A stretch of 64,000 bases of DNA from positions 58,664,917 to 58,728,916 of the forward strand of contig OZ012686.1 of assembly GCA_963942565.1 (NCBI GenBank), read 5' to 3'. Shown piece by piece: positions 24,830 through 39,263 of this stretch. Position numbers and translations under genes: made by a program. Source of the DNA: Maea johnstoni. Lineage: Eukaryota; Annelida; Polychaeta; Spionida; Magelonidae. Numbering within the stretch: position 1 is the first letter of the stretch; the number at the start of each line of letters is the position of its first letter. The notes beneath the pieces are model-generated. The model searched no databases. It had not been told where the DNA came from and saw only the letters and a list, made by a program, of their open reading frames with translations.

Positions 24830-26390
24830 AAGAACATAATCCTATAGGATCGTAACTTACCTCGCACCTGACCGCCAGCGTCTAGGCCAAACAGGAAAAT
24901 CTAATAAAGCTGTTAAAAACTCGGCGATGTCAAGAAAGCAATATTGCGGCATAACGAATGAGCTCCAAGGGAGAGATTTTTTTGAAGAAGGGTAGACAGT
25001 TCCTCGTGGCGGGGATCGGAGATGTAATGGAGGATTCCTCGGAGTTGATCATTCTCTTCCTGCCCTGACAGGTGAGAGAGATGGCTTCCTACATCTACCT
25101 GCAGTCGAGGGGGTGATTTAGCAGAAAATTACCGCCACGGCGTAGCTTATGGACTAAACCATAACTGCATAAACTCCATATCAATTTTCAGGCGGACACG
25201 ACCTCCTGGCGTACCAGCATTCTTCAGGTAACCGTATAAAGGAAATCAGCCTTAATGCCACTCGCCACCGAAACCCTACATGACTGAGTGCATGTACATA
25301 TACTGTGGACGCCGTACAAATTCAACACCTATCCTCATGCTGCTGGTGGCGAACTTGGCCATTAGAAAATGGTACGAAAAGACCTGAAAAATGACTGAAA
25401 CCCTAGCACATGGGTACTCATCTGACAGTACTCAGCAAAAGCTATCCAAGGAATACCAACATGACAGGGTTAAGATGGTTTTAAAAATTCTTGTCCTTTG
25501 GACAAAAGTGGCCTCAGCATTGGAAGGGTTAAGGCACAGGAGAGAAGTGCTCAATATATACCAAATTGGATGCTTTCGAGTTCCTCCGAAAAGTGTCTTC
25601 TGGATCTATAATACATTTGAAAATAACTTTGGAATTGACAATGATTTTACTAAATATTCCAGGGAGAGAGAGGTAATATTCTGATTAATATTTCGCCATC
25701 AGATATTTTCTCGACTATGCTTTTGCCTGCACGATTTCATCAGAAATGCCAAGGTGCTCCTGGTCGCTGTGAGCATCAGCGGGTTAAACCATAGGCGTTC
25801 AGTTTAAAGTTTTGCAGACATAAGTGATACGAAAATATACTGTTTTCATGACACACAATTGGACTATGACGATAGTATACGCTGTCTATACAGGTAATCC
25901 CTCTGGCAGGTTTGACCATATCTAATTATTCATCAAACTCGACAATACCACATATTAGTTGGTGTCGTTTCATAGGTGTTGTTTGTGATGATTCCGTTGT
26001 TGTTGCTGTTGTCCATCGCTGTGGTTGATGTCGAAGTTGATGATTGTGATAATAATATCAAGTATGATAATAATAATATCTATTTTTATAGTTCTTTTAT
26101 TTTCGTCGTCCTTTTATCCATATCTTGTTCTACAAGCAGTGTGTATTGTACAGTAGTCTCGCCCAAGGCTCGCCGTACTATACGTGTCTCATATAATATT
26201 TTCTTTATAGAAGAGGAAGGAAAGGGTTTAGGTGGCAGTTTGGCTGTCTGGCTGAAGTAGGATGATGGTAGATTTCTGGCAACATCTAAATCAACTCGTG
26301 TAATAAAGGGCCTGGCAGTGAATGACGGACACAAGCACCATGTATGACAAGCACTGGGCACTGTAGTCACGCAACATATACTCTACTTTA
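24830..26390. other. Mixed intergenic sequence
   Basis: Positions 24840-25300 are GC-balanced and unique-looking but not open in any convincing frame. A dispersed repeat at 25352-25536 is listed separately. Positions 25970-26110 are rich in TTG, GAT and AAT triplets. No gene recognised. Confidence 0.5.
25352..25536 (+). repeat. Dispersed repeat R, copy 1
   Basis: Shares CCTGAAAAATGACTG, CACATGGGTACTCATCTGA, CAACATGACAGGGTT and a TTGGAAGGGTTA end with the inverted sequence at 31306-31499. Roughly 75-80% similar by eye. Too short and old to classify. Confidence 0.65.
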
Positions 26391-26394
26391 CACA

Positions 26395-26396
<2 letters not shown>

Positions 26397-26474
<78 letters not shown>
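26397..26474 (+). repeat. (CT)n microsatellite
   Basis: About 39 CT units without interruption. Confidence 0.95.
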
Positions 26475-26478
<4 letters not shown>

Positions 26479-26679
26479 GGTGTTATCCTATGATTCAGCG
26501 ATAGGCAACAGGTTATTAGGCCATTTTTGTAATTTCATTATAAACGGAGGCTGTAAAACTATGCTGCATTTGTGAGAACAGTTTTAAGAAAACGTTTGAC
26601 TTCATAATGAGGATAGTGCGAGTTTGGCCCAATATATGAGGTACACACACACACGCACAGAACTCGACCATTAACTATG

Positions 26680-27075
<396 letters not shown>

Positions 27076-27562
27076 TTTATCTATTTATTTATACTTATAT
27101 ACAAAAAACACAAAGCTTTCTCAAAAACAAAAACACGGGAGGGTGAAATTTGTCTGGCATGGATAAAAAGCAAAATGATATTTAAATACAGTAGAGGGTA
27201 TGAATTGTTTATATCTCTGTGATGCTGTACAGATTCTCAATATTATTCAAAATCCGCTCTAGTCCTGCCTACATTCTCCTTTAAAACATGCAAAATTATG
27301 AATAATACGACCTTTAGAGTCAGGGTCACTGTATGAGAAATTTTCACTAACAACAAGCTGGGAGAAACCCGTGCATTGGATTACCGCCTGTCATTTCATG
27401 GAATTGCCGGAATATGTTTCCCCTTCAATATAGAGCAGCACGTCAGGCTGGATTTTCTGTTTCACTGGGTTTTTGCAGGCATGTCATTCCAATGAGTTTG
27501 TATTGCCCTTTTCCTGTCTGGAACCTCTGCGCTCTGGTTCTCTCCGTGCGTGTTAACCTTTG

Positions 27563-27866
27563 CTACGCCGTGAATATTCACTATTTATTTTTACTTGTTG
27601 AAAAATGCATGAAAAGATGTTTGAAAATTAAAAAAAAAATGCATTTGTTTTTCAAAAATATATTCTACGCCATGAATATTCACTGTTTATTTTGACTTGT
27701 TAAAAAATGCATGAAAAAATGTTTGAAAATTTAAAAAAAATCATTTCAATTTTTCCAAAAAAATCTACGCCATGAATATTCACTGTTTATTTTGACTTGT
27801 TGAAAACTGCATGAAAAATTGTTTGAAAATTTAAAAAAAATCATTTCAGTTTTTCAAAAAAAATCT
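27563..27866 (+). repeat. Three tandem copies of a 101-bp unit
   Basis: Copies start at 27563, 27665 and 27765 with CTACGCCRTGAATATTCACT, then TTTTGACTTGTTG, GCATGAAAAA and an A-rich end. The second and third copies are nearly identical and the first is more diverged. Confidence 0.85.
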
Positions 27867-27869
27867 TTA

Positions 27870-28750
27870 ATTTTATGGGCAAGTATTATCTATTACTTGT
27901 AAAGAATAATTTGGTTTACCATACATCGGTTGGGTTTTACAGGCGTTTCACTGAGTTTTTTTTTCTTTTCTAATCAAAGGCTTTTTGCTTCGTCCATTGT
28001 TAAACTTATAAATGTAATTTGCGTATTAGACATTTAGTAAGCATACATACTATATAGTATAGTAGTATAGATATGTTTTTGCTGGACTTTTGCTTTTTCA
28101 CTCAAATGCGATATTTGAGATCCTTAACTACTGCTAATCCTTTTTGCAGTTTTGTGGCCTTTTCCCCCTAAATACGTTAATTAATACACACGCTGATGTA
28201 TTGGTTTCTTGATTGACGTAATGAGATGAGAAAAAGTATAATTGACCAAATGAATTAATACACCACGCTATCTAGTATTGAAACCCCTGTAAACAGGGAC
28301 ACTCCTACAAGTGAACGAATATAAGGTGTATAATTACCGCATGCGTTCATTTTGAAGATTCTCATCGTAACCAGACCGTGAATTACCAGTAGGTGATCAA
28401 CTTATTTTGGTTTTGAAATTATCAGTGAAATTGACATCTATATGCTTCACTGCAAAATGCAATGTTGACCGACGTGATGCTAAAACTGAATTTGTACTTT
28501 TCCTAATTAAAGCCTTTTTATTTGTCCAGGACCAAAAACAGTTGTACATACATGTATGTGAGCAGTGAAAAGTATGGATTTTGATGTTCTGATTCATATA
28601 TTCATTTTTAGACTTCAAAGATATTAAATAAGTGCAGACCAAAGCAATAAACACTATCGAACCACCTGCAGCTGTATTGAATAAATATTAAACAATCATA
28701 TAAAACGTGACATTCTTAAATTGTTATAACGGATAAATGATATTTGAAAT
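27870..28750. other. Intergenic, nothing recognised
   Basis: AT-rich, no supported gene. Confidence 0.6.
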
Positions 28751-28753
28751 CAG

Positions 28754-29880
<1,127 letters not shown>

Positions 29881-29899
29881 TATTTGTGTGAGTTGCTGA

Positions 29900-30330
29900 A
29901 CTTTACGCTGTAGGTAATTAAGTCAGCTCACCTCTTTGCCTGTCTCATATTAACGGCCTTTAATTACTGCCTGGACCTGCGAGATGGTCTCGGCATTACT
30001 AATTCTTCCCTGCACTGTCTTGCGACCGCTTCTCGCTCCGTGATTGACAGGCGAGCAAATCACTGGTGACGTGTTCGTTTGCGAGTCTCCGCATCGCCCG
30101 CGTAACACGGCCGGGCTTTTCTGCCTAGCGGGCAGCGTGAAATGTTAACAAGGAAAGCCTATGAATTTATTATGATCTGCACTGATATGAGTTGACAGAA
30201 ATTGATCGTGCTTCGGAGGTGAACAGCATAGCCCTCAGCTGAAAATAATGTCTAATAAATTTATTGGCCAAAACAACTAGTTAGTGCAGCCAAGCAAATT
30301 GAGGTAGAGAGCCGGGGTCACGGGAAGACC
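29900..30330. promoter_or_regulatory. Candidate non-coding regulatory block
   Basis: A compact, GC-balanced, repeat-free block in AT-rich DNA. It contains homeodomain-type TTAATTA and GGTAATTA words, ACTGCCTGGACCTGCGAG, GATTGACAGGCGAGCAAAT and AATAAATTTATTGGCC. No frame is convincingly open. This texture is like conserved non-coding elements of developmental genes, but conservation cannot be seen here, so the call is inference only. Confidence 0.2.
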
Positions 30331-30334
30331 TACC

Positions 30335-31300
30335 TCTCAATGGGTTTATTCACGCTCCCGGGCCATGTAAAATAACTGCGAACATCTTCATGAATATTGC
30401 GCGGAATTATTTCCAAATTACATCCAGTTGGTTCTTGGAACAGGATGTCCATGTTTTCTCTTGGGCGATGATAGTGATAGGGGTATTTTTGAGAAACTTT
30501 CTGTAGGTATAGGATGATATTATCCGGCAATATCCCAAATATGAGTGAGAGCAAGAGAGTATAACTGGTGAATATGAAACAATATGGCAGACAAGTTGAC
30601 CGATTCTTATTGGATTCGACACCGCTGGGGAAATAGGGAACTGAGGGCAAACCCGGCTCCGGGCCTAACCGGTCTCCCAGGACGGCCTGCGCGCCAGATT
30701 AGATTTATAAAAGGTCAGGAAATGGCAGCGAGTGAGTTGGTCTGATTTAACAGGAAAATAGACCCTATCTGTGCAGCTATAGCCAGGACTAAGTGAGAAA
30801 ATTGCCACGTAGCACAGGTGAGGGGAAACGGTGTTTGGGAGATGTATAGATCGTTATTGCTATGAGAGACAACTAATCTGACAATAACCTCATTCTGTTG
30901 ACACGAACAGAGAAAGGGCAAAACAAATTGTACAATGGATAAGGTTTTCCATTCCATCGCTTGACTACAATATGAATTTGTATCGCCTTTTGCTTGCTCT
31001 TAAACTGTATAAGGTAAATTTAACAAAGTAAAGGATAAATTCCTTAGTCAGAAATGTTCGATTGAATTCATTGCAAACCTTTGTGTGTTTTGGACTGCTT
31101 GGTTTGCGACTGTTCAAAGTAAAACTATCTCAGGTTAGCTGTAAAAGTGTTACTCGCAACGCATGAATAGGTAATAAGACCTGTTTGGAACAAATAAGTC
31201 AAAGTCTGAGGAAAAGTAACCCTCCCATTTGGAAAATATCATTGTTCATACATATACATGTATGATTGTGATGTGGTAAGTTGTTTTTCTATGTGTATAC
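30335..31300. other. Intergenic, no gene recognised
   Basis: Minus-strand frames of 60-106 codons (for example 30330-30650) are not convincing proteins. Nothing else identified. Confidence 0.5.
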
Positions 31301-31305
31301 CATTT

Positions 31306-31499
31306 TTCCTAACCCTTTCAATGTTGAGACGACATTCGTCCAAAGCGCGAGGACGCAAAGTTTTTGAAAACCATTTAAACCCTGTCATGTTGTTATTCAT
31401 TGGAAAGATCTCGCTAAGTACTCTCAGATGAGTACCCATGTGCCAGTCATTTTTCAGGGTTTTTGCATTATTTCGTATTGGCCAAAGTATTGGGTTAAG
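31306..31499 (-). repeat. Dispersed repeat R, copy 2
   Basis: Inverted relative of 25352-25536, ending in CCTGAAAAATGACTGGCACA on the minus strand. Confidence 0.65.
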
Positions 31500-31904
31500 C
31501 TTAGGACTGCAAAACAGAATGCTAGGTATCTCTTAACATGTGTGATGTATAGGTTACAGGTATGACAGCGAATGTAGGATCATTGCATACATATATAAGT
31601 TTTAAAAAATCCGATATCATCAGCCTTGTTATTTTATGCAGTTGTTAGTACATGCTCGATAGTTGTTATTGAATATTATGGATAATCTTTCTGAATTGTA
31701 TTATTGAAACCTTCGAAATAAGATGATGTTGAGAGTCAATAAAAACATCTGTTTTGCAGGGAATTATAATAAAAAGAGAAAAAGGACTATCGTATACATA
31801 GGACATGTCAGGTTGATCATAAACAGCCTTCTCCTGTGCCACTGCTTTTTGTGTTACTGGTTCTCCTTACATTCTGTCAAAATAAGTTCCCATGTACACG
31901 ACAA

Positions 31905-32920
31905 AAACAGGTTCCTAATCAGTAAACTCAAAACAGATAGGTAACTTTATCAAAACTTGTGTTCCGAGATGAAAGAAAAATAATTTCACAGTCAAAACAG
32001 ATAGGTAACGTTATTGAAACCTGTGTCCTGAAAAATCAATTTGACATTTTACCTGGAGTAAAAGTAAGTTTTAAAACATGAAATAAGCAGAATTCCTAAT
32101 TAGTTTGCTCAAAACAGATAGGCGATTTTTATTAAAACTGTATTCTGAGATGAAAAAGAAATTGACATTTTACCTGGAGATAAAAGAGCATTTCAAAACA
32201 TAAAATGACCGCATTTCCAAATTAGTTTACTCAAAACAGATAGGCAAAGCACATGAAACTGTATTCTGAGAAGAAAAAATCAATTTGACATTTTACCTTG
32301 AGTAAAAAATGTTTTAGAATAAAAAATAGATAAACACAATTCCTAATTACTTTACTCAGATAGGTAACTTTATTGAAACTGTATTCTGTGACGAAAATAT
32401 CACCTGGAGTAAAAAAGGAATTTTGAACATAAATAAGCACAATTCCTATTTAGTTTACTCAAAACCGATATGCAACTTTATTGAAACTGTATTGTGAGAT
32501 GGTAAAATCGTTCGACATTTTACCTGGAGTAAAAAAAGGATGTTAAATCATAAAAAAAACGATATTCCTAATCAGTGAAACCAGAACACTCAACTTTATC
32601 AAAAAGTGTGTTTTGAGATGAAAAAGATAATTGGTCAGTCAAAACTGGTCAGTTACTTTATTGAAACTTGTGTTATGAGATGAAAAAAACAATTTGACAT
32701 TTCACCTGGAGTAAAAAACGGATTTGTAAAACATAAAATAAGCAATATTCCTAATCAGTTCACCTAAAACAAATAGGCATGTTTTTAAAAAAATCAACTT
32801 GACATTTCAAAACAGATAGGTAACTTTATTGAACCTGTATTCTGAGATGAAAAAATCAATTTGACATTCTACTTGGAGACAAAAAAGAGGATCTTAAAAC
32901 ATAGAATAAGCACAATTCAC
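31905..32920 (+). repeat. Diverged tandem array, unit about 120-135 bp
   Basis: About eight copies of a unit with AAAACAGATAGGTAACTTTA, TTGAAACTGTATTCTGAGAT, AATTTGACATTTTACCTGGA, AACATAAAATAAGCACAATT and CCTAATTAGTTTACTC. Several copies are shortened or carry small indels. A-rich, non-coding and old. Confidence 0.85.
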
Positions 32921-32929
32921 CCAACTACA

Positions 32930-34355
32930 CTTTACATAATCTCTTTATTTTGCACCTCTGTGTGTCAGAGAATGACGGGGTGGTAACAGGAGGGGATAAG
33001 TTAAACGTGTGTGGGATATGCTGTTGTTGGGATCGACGTGGGTGGCCACAAGAACATCTTCTCATGGGCTCAACTTTCACTTGCTGACTTGTCAGCAAAA
33101 CCATAACCTGCCTGCCAAAGGAAATCAACACTCTAAAAACCTTCATAAAAATATTAATTTGATTTACTTTTTTCAGGCATATTTTTTTCTCTCCCATCCG
33201 TTTCCAGTAGCTGGTTTGTTTGCGCTATCAGAGTACATGTGACTTGTGGCAGTTGAGATGCACTAAGACATTGATAGGTGGCGCTTCCATTATCATGATG
33301 TACGAAATCGCCGAAACGTCTATAGGCAAAACGTGATAACACTCAAGATAAAGTAGTAAAATAAGTATTAACCTGCTACTTTTCGAAAGAGAAAACGATA
33401 TACAAGGTCATATTCAATAGCATGATATAAACAGCGTGTTCAGTACAATGATGTTCCCAATAAAGCCCAAAGGTGGAAACGTTTCTATTAGAACATATGA
33501 ACAATAAAGTATAACATGCCTCCGTGTAGGTTGCTGCAAAACAGTCAAACTTCTGATTTTGTGCTTGATTCTTGGCCTGTGCTTACTTGGACAAATGGTG
33601 TAATAAGTAACATATTTTATAAATACACCTCAAAAGTGTATAATGGTTATAAATATTACCAAATAATAACTCACGTTATACTGTAGTTTGTTCACAGGTT
33701 CTATTACAATGTATATAGTTTCGAATGGAAATAGATAAGATTTGTTCAAGGTTTTAGATTCAAATGGACGCTGCACAATATTGATATTTAGTATTGCATG
33801 TGTACTCGTGATCATGGAATCTAATTGCGTTTCGTCTCAGATCCATAACAACTTTCCTGTGTGTGAATTTTGTTTTGTTTGTTTGTTTGCTCCGGTTTCT
33901 CATCTATTCGACTCGAAATAAGAAAAGTATAACTCGAATATATCTGTTAGTATAGGCGATATGAAAAAACACTACCCAATGTGCATCTTCGCATAACTGT
34001 TCCAATGTGTAATTGCATTGCGTAGATGTATGCCATTGGTAATTAATCCATATAAAGTCAACCATAAAGCACTGGTTAGCCAGGTGCATGTCTGTGATGT
34101 AGGAGCATCTATTACATAGATCATTACAGGACATACGTATGGCATTATAAGTCATTTGAATTGCTTTTACTGAGAGCTTTGACGTACTGCTATACGATGG
34201 TTATCTGTGGGTATGTGTAGCTTTCAAATTTCCCATTTTCAACATTCACGGTTTTGCATGTGTGCAATTAGATAAACAATGACACATTGCCTGTAAATTT
34301 CTGAGTGCTTTGTAAGCACCATACCTCAGCGAATGGCTAAACTCTTAGAATGGAA
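32930..34355. other. Intergenic, no gene recognised
   Basis: Mixed unique sequence. The words CGAAATCGCCGAAACGTCTA near 33303 look like part of a dispersed repeat but could not be extended. Confidence 0.5.
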
Positions 34356-34361
34356 CACCCG

Positions 34362-34548
34362 TATGTATGTATGTAGGTATGTATGTATATATGTATGTAT
34401 GTATGCATGTATGTATGTATGTATGTATGTCAGTATGTATGTATGTATGTATGTATGAAGGTATGTATGTATATATGTATGTATGTATGCATGTATGTAT
34501 GTATGTATGTATGTATGCGTGTGTGTATGTATGTATGTATGTATGTAT
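34362..34548 (+). repeat. (GTAT)n microsatellite
   Basis: Nearly continuous GTAT units with a few substitutions; part of the tract appears duplicated. It is open on both strands only because of the repeat. Confidence 0.95.
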
Positions 34549-34559
34549 AACTATTGACC

Positions 34560-35551
34560 ATGGCTCTCGCCATAAAAGCATACATTACAAATATAATCAG
34601 TATTTGCAAATAGTGATACTACATATAGAACATCCATAGGAAAACGACGAAATTAGCATTTCAGTTAACAGGTTTGCTTGGGAAGATAACTGGACCATTT
34701 TTTTGATTGGCCACCCAGTCCAGCCACCATTCACATAAGGTCTAATAAACGATTTGGGGGAGGGTTGGGATACATGATAATAGTCTCGTGGAGGGGTGTT
34801 GATACCCTCTCCTTACGGGTATACGGGATATACCGACAGTAAATTTGTTTTGTGGCCTATTTGAAGTAAAGGAGGGCATAGGCTTTAGTTTATGTCGTAT
34901 AGCTAAGAGTGTGGATTTCAAGAACGTTGTCTGGATAAGGGTAACATGTATGCAGTGATCCATGTCTGAAAAGTGTTTGGTGTTTTGGGATTATATTTAA
35001 CATTTTTAAAATCAACCATTTTTTTTATTTCATTGCACCTAGAAACATATGTTACAATGCACTATGGCTTAATTGTTTGCATTGTGTTATATATCATTGT
35101 CTAATTTTGAAAACCCAAATCTTAAATTAGATTCTACCTATCAAACCTATTTTCTACGTGCAACTGCGGCAGCAGTTGTTTCAATTACCGTATCGTCTAT
35201 CACCATTGGAATTTAACTGAAAAATGTCTTAGGAACACCATATCAAATTTGCAATAATGTATGTAAAAGTGTATCAGAAAAAAGGAAACATGTCATCTTG
35301 TTTTATTTACATTAATGATAATTTCGGTTGAACTGAATATGTTTGTTAATATTTAGCAATGTTCTCAATGGACACAATGGGTGTGTCCACTACGTTTATA
35401 ATCGTGGGCATCCCACATAGACCAACATGGCGTCTCTCTAGAGGTAGGGGTTGGTGAGGGTTTGTACGGGGGAGGGGGGGGGGGGCTGCTGGAATACATA
35501 GCGTGCTTCAGTGGGATAGATTCCTGAATTCCTGGAGCTCTTCAGGAAGTG
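34560..35551. other. Intergenic up to the assembly gap
   Basis: No gene recognised. A G-run at about 35476-35485 lies just before the gap. Confidence 0.6.
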
Positions 35552-35751
35552 NNNNNNNNNNNNNNNNNNNNNNNNNNNNNNNNNNNNNNNNNNNNNNNNN
35601 NNNNNNNNNNNNNNNNNNNNNNNNNNNNNNNNNNNNNNNNNNNNNNNNNNNNNNNNNNNNNNNNNNNNNNNNNNNNNNNNNNNNNNNNNNNNNNNNNNNN
35701 NNNNNNNNNNNNNNNNNNNNNNNNNNNNNNNNNNNNNNNNNNNNNNNNNNN
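35552..35751. other. Assembly gap
   Basis: Exactly 200 N, probably a placeholder length. Frames across it are artefacts. Confidence 1.
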
Positions 35752-36110
35752 TAGTGTGCCAAATGCTATGAAATACACATCTTACTAGACCGAATCAAAT
35801 CAAATCAAATCTAATCAAATCATTATTATAACTGATTTCCACGTGAGGCACTTTGCCCCTATAGATCCCAGTCCCTGTATAGGAACGTGATGTACAGTCA
35901 GTTCAACAAAGAAAACCAGCAGGACATGCCAGAGGTCAAACATTTGTCAATAAGTATTGTTCATTGGAAGGGGCAATCCGAAATGTAAGTACACAGTGAC
36001 CAACCTTGTTTAACATTGTCCGGCCATTCAACGTAAAACCACTCTTAATAACCCTGCGATAGGACTAAATATAAATATCTATCGTTGATATTATCTTACT
36101 TCTGTTTTAC
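35752..36110. other. Intergenic with (ATCAA)n
   Basis: A short ATCAA pentanucleotide run near 35791-35821, possibly a LINE tail. No gene. Confidence 0.5.
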
Positions 36111-36122
36111 AAAGTGTGATTG

Positions 36123-36307
<185 letters not shown>

Positions 36308-36525
36308 TCTTTACTTCCATTGCATATGTATTTCTCCATCCCTGGAGGTTTAATGCATAGGAATAATATTATAGCACTTGGGCGTGGCATATCGTCACAA
36401 TATTATATTTTGACTATGACAAGTAAAAGGAGGCCCAGACCGGAATTCTGTGCAATGCTTTACTGCTGGGATTCTGTGCAAAGTATGTTGCTATGGTAAA
36501 GAAATGTTCGGGCAGAAAAATCAAA

Positions 36526-37300
36526 TGTATGTATGTATGTTTATTGACTATGCCATATGCATAAAAACATGATACATCAAACATAAAGTGTGCATAAGGT
36601 AAACAAAGTATTAATAATAACATATGATTGAAATTAAACAACGTAAATAAGGAAAGACCAGTAATAAATAGCCCAACTGATACAAAAAGAAATAAATGAA
36701 CTAAATTAATAAATCAAAGGAGTGACAGTCTCCCTTGGTTTGTCAAATCATAAATCTATATGTAAGCATCTAGTTTCTTTATATTATCAGTCCATACATA
36801 ACTATTATAACTAGCCAATACCCTATTATACATTCTAGTTATATACCTGGCTGATATTGACCACACTATGACCATTTGCTCGAACGTACAGCCTTTAGCA
36901 CTCTTGCCCATTAACACATACACTAGATCACACTGAGACTCAAGCAGGGCATGACCAGAACCATCGGGGATTACTGATATCTCTCGCATCATATCTGTTC
37001 TCTCCTCCTGCCATGCCGGACATTGCATAATCAAATGTCTTGCGTCATCCATTGCAGCGATATTGCAACTGTTGCAGAATCTCGCTGCAGCGGGCGACCC
37101 CTTGAGCCTCACGTCATCGGATTTAAGCAAACTTTCATGTGATACCAGTCTCACCATCATCTCACAGCATTTCATTAGGCGGTGATTTGCATCTGAGATC
37201 TGCCACCACACCAGGTACCCAGACCCCCCACAAACATTCGATAACAGGTCTAAACTGCGTTGACACAAAACTTGTATTGCCCAAAAGCACTCATCCAGTT
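36526..37300 (-). pseudogene. LINE 3' end with C-terminal coding fragment
   Basis: The minus-strand frame 37268-36756 reads SNVCGGSGYLVWWQISDANH, then LLKSDDVRLKGSPAAARFC and the zinc-knuckle-like CNSCNIAAMDDARHLIMQCP (Cx2C...H...C). This is the typical C-terminus of CR1/RTE-like invertebrate LINEs. An untranslated tail ends in GGCATAGTCAATAAAC followed by CATACATA repeats at 36526, a normal LINE terminus. The reverse transcriptase and endonuclease are absent. Frame changes just upstream of 37268 show decay. Confidence 0.75.
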
Positions 37301-37320
37301 CCTTATATTATAGAAAAAAT

Positions 37321-37390
37321 ACTTGAAAGTATATTGCCATGACTTGTCTAATATATATATTAGACAAGTCATGGCAATATACTTTCAAGT
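37321..37390. repeat. Perfect 70-bp palindrome
   Basis: The arm starts ACTTGAAAGTATATTGCCAT and runs 35 bp; the second 35 bp are its exact reverse complement with no loop. It lies just 5' of the LINE fragment and before an A/T-rich run. Confidence 0.9.
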
Positions 37391-37747
37391 CCTTTTTTTC
37401 GCTTTGCAGTGCTCGGATAAACCTGAAAGTTCGTATCAGGCTTCATAAGAGGGTGGCCTACGTCCCCATAATCATTTAATTTTCATAGTAACAATTTTTA
37501 CCAATTTTCGGACCTTTATACGGATACAAATACCTGTGATTGAACTGAAACCCCTCTTGAATGCTACGCCAAGGACACCACCGTTTACTCGCATCATATA
37601 TACCATCATTCATACGACATTCATCTATACAGTATATACACACCATAAAATACATTCTCACTATCCTATTCATTGAATGTGTATACGTTGTCTTCATAGT
37701 GACCTTTCCCCCTACCCATTCTCTGTGGCAGATCCCATTTACATATA

Positions 37748-37914
37748 TGTGTTTGGTATAACAGTACACCCTGTACCAATAGCCAACCATTCAGTGCCGT
37801 GGACTCAGGAGATACCATAACTACCAAATTCTGACAGTTGATTTCCCAGAATCCCCCTTTTTCGGCAAACAGATTCATCAAGATCATACTAATAATATAA
37901 CAGAGAATAAGCAC
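37748..37914 (-). CDS. Possible host exon, unrecognised (downstream of the exon at 38020-38263)
   Basis: The minus-strand sequence after TTAATTTCTCAG (a good acceptor) is open and reads VLILCYIISMILMNLFAEKG, then FWEINCQNLVVMVSPE and ALNGWLLVQGVLLYQTHI. A donor-like GTAAAT follows. Joined in phase to the exon above, the intron would be about 105 bp. The hydrophobic start could be a membrane segment or buried strands. No family is recognised. The LINE fragment and palindrome lie downstream. The main doubt is that both pieces might be chance frames. Confidence 0.28.
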
Positions 37915-38019
37915 CTGAGAAATTAACCCTAGGGGCTGTGGACTGATCCCTGTGTCACACATGAATACGATCATCTCATAAATTTCATTACATTCATATT
38001 TCATTTACAGATCATTTAC

Positions 38020-38263
38020 AATCACTCCAGCTACAAATGAGGTATCCAGGTTAACAGAGCGCCCAGTACCCATATCATAACATATATGCATATTATGACC
38101 CATACTAACTAATACAGCTTCGCCCACACTATTTAAGGCCATCATCTGTTGTGCTAATTCACTCAATGTACCACTGATGAATATATTAGTGTGGGGCAAT
38201 AAGTACGAGCTATCTTTGTATCCAATATATTGTGGGAGTGTCACATCCGTAGAGTAAATACTA
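38020..38263 (-). CDS. Possible host exon, unrecognised
   Basis: On the minus strand, after TTTTATTTAAAG (acceptor-like), 244 bp are open: SIYSTDVTLPQYIGYKDSS, YLLPHTNIFISGTLSELAQQ, MMALNSVGEAVLVSMGHN, then CYDMGTGRSVNLDTSFVAGV. It ends at GTAAAT (donor-like) in phase 0. The composition is balanced and unlike AT-rich chance frames. It reads like an extracellular or propeller-type segment, but I recognise no domain. If it is real, this is a minus-strand gene whose other exons are not identified. Confidence 0.32.
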
Positions 38264-38539
38264 CTTTAAATAAAATAAAAGTATATAAATGAATGTAAAT
38301 TTTATAAAATGAGGTCTTGTTTGTAGTTTGCTATATATGCTCCATACACTGAACCCATAATAGACTCAGAAAAGGATGATGAAAAAAATATTATGCCCAA
38401 AAAAAGCTTCCATGATGCTCTGCATCTGACTCCAAGCAGACAACTAAACAAGATGGCTGCCAAGCTCCTTACTGGTACTTCATCAAATAATAAGTTATTG
38501 AAGAGTATAAATAAACTTTGTAAATTCTGCAATTGAGTT

Positions 38540-39263
<724 letters not shown>

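Noticed and set aside
24990-25072. Possible exon ending at CAG/GTGAGA
   Set aside because: No frame is open across the block up to the donor-like site.
35503-35788. Frames across the N run
   Set aside because: Consist of unknown bases in an assembly gap.
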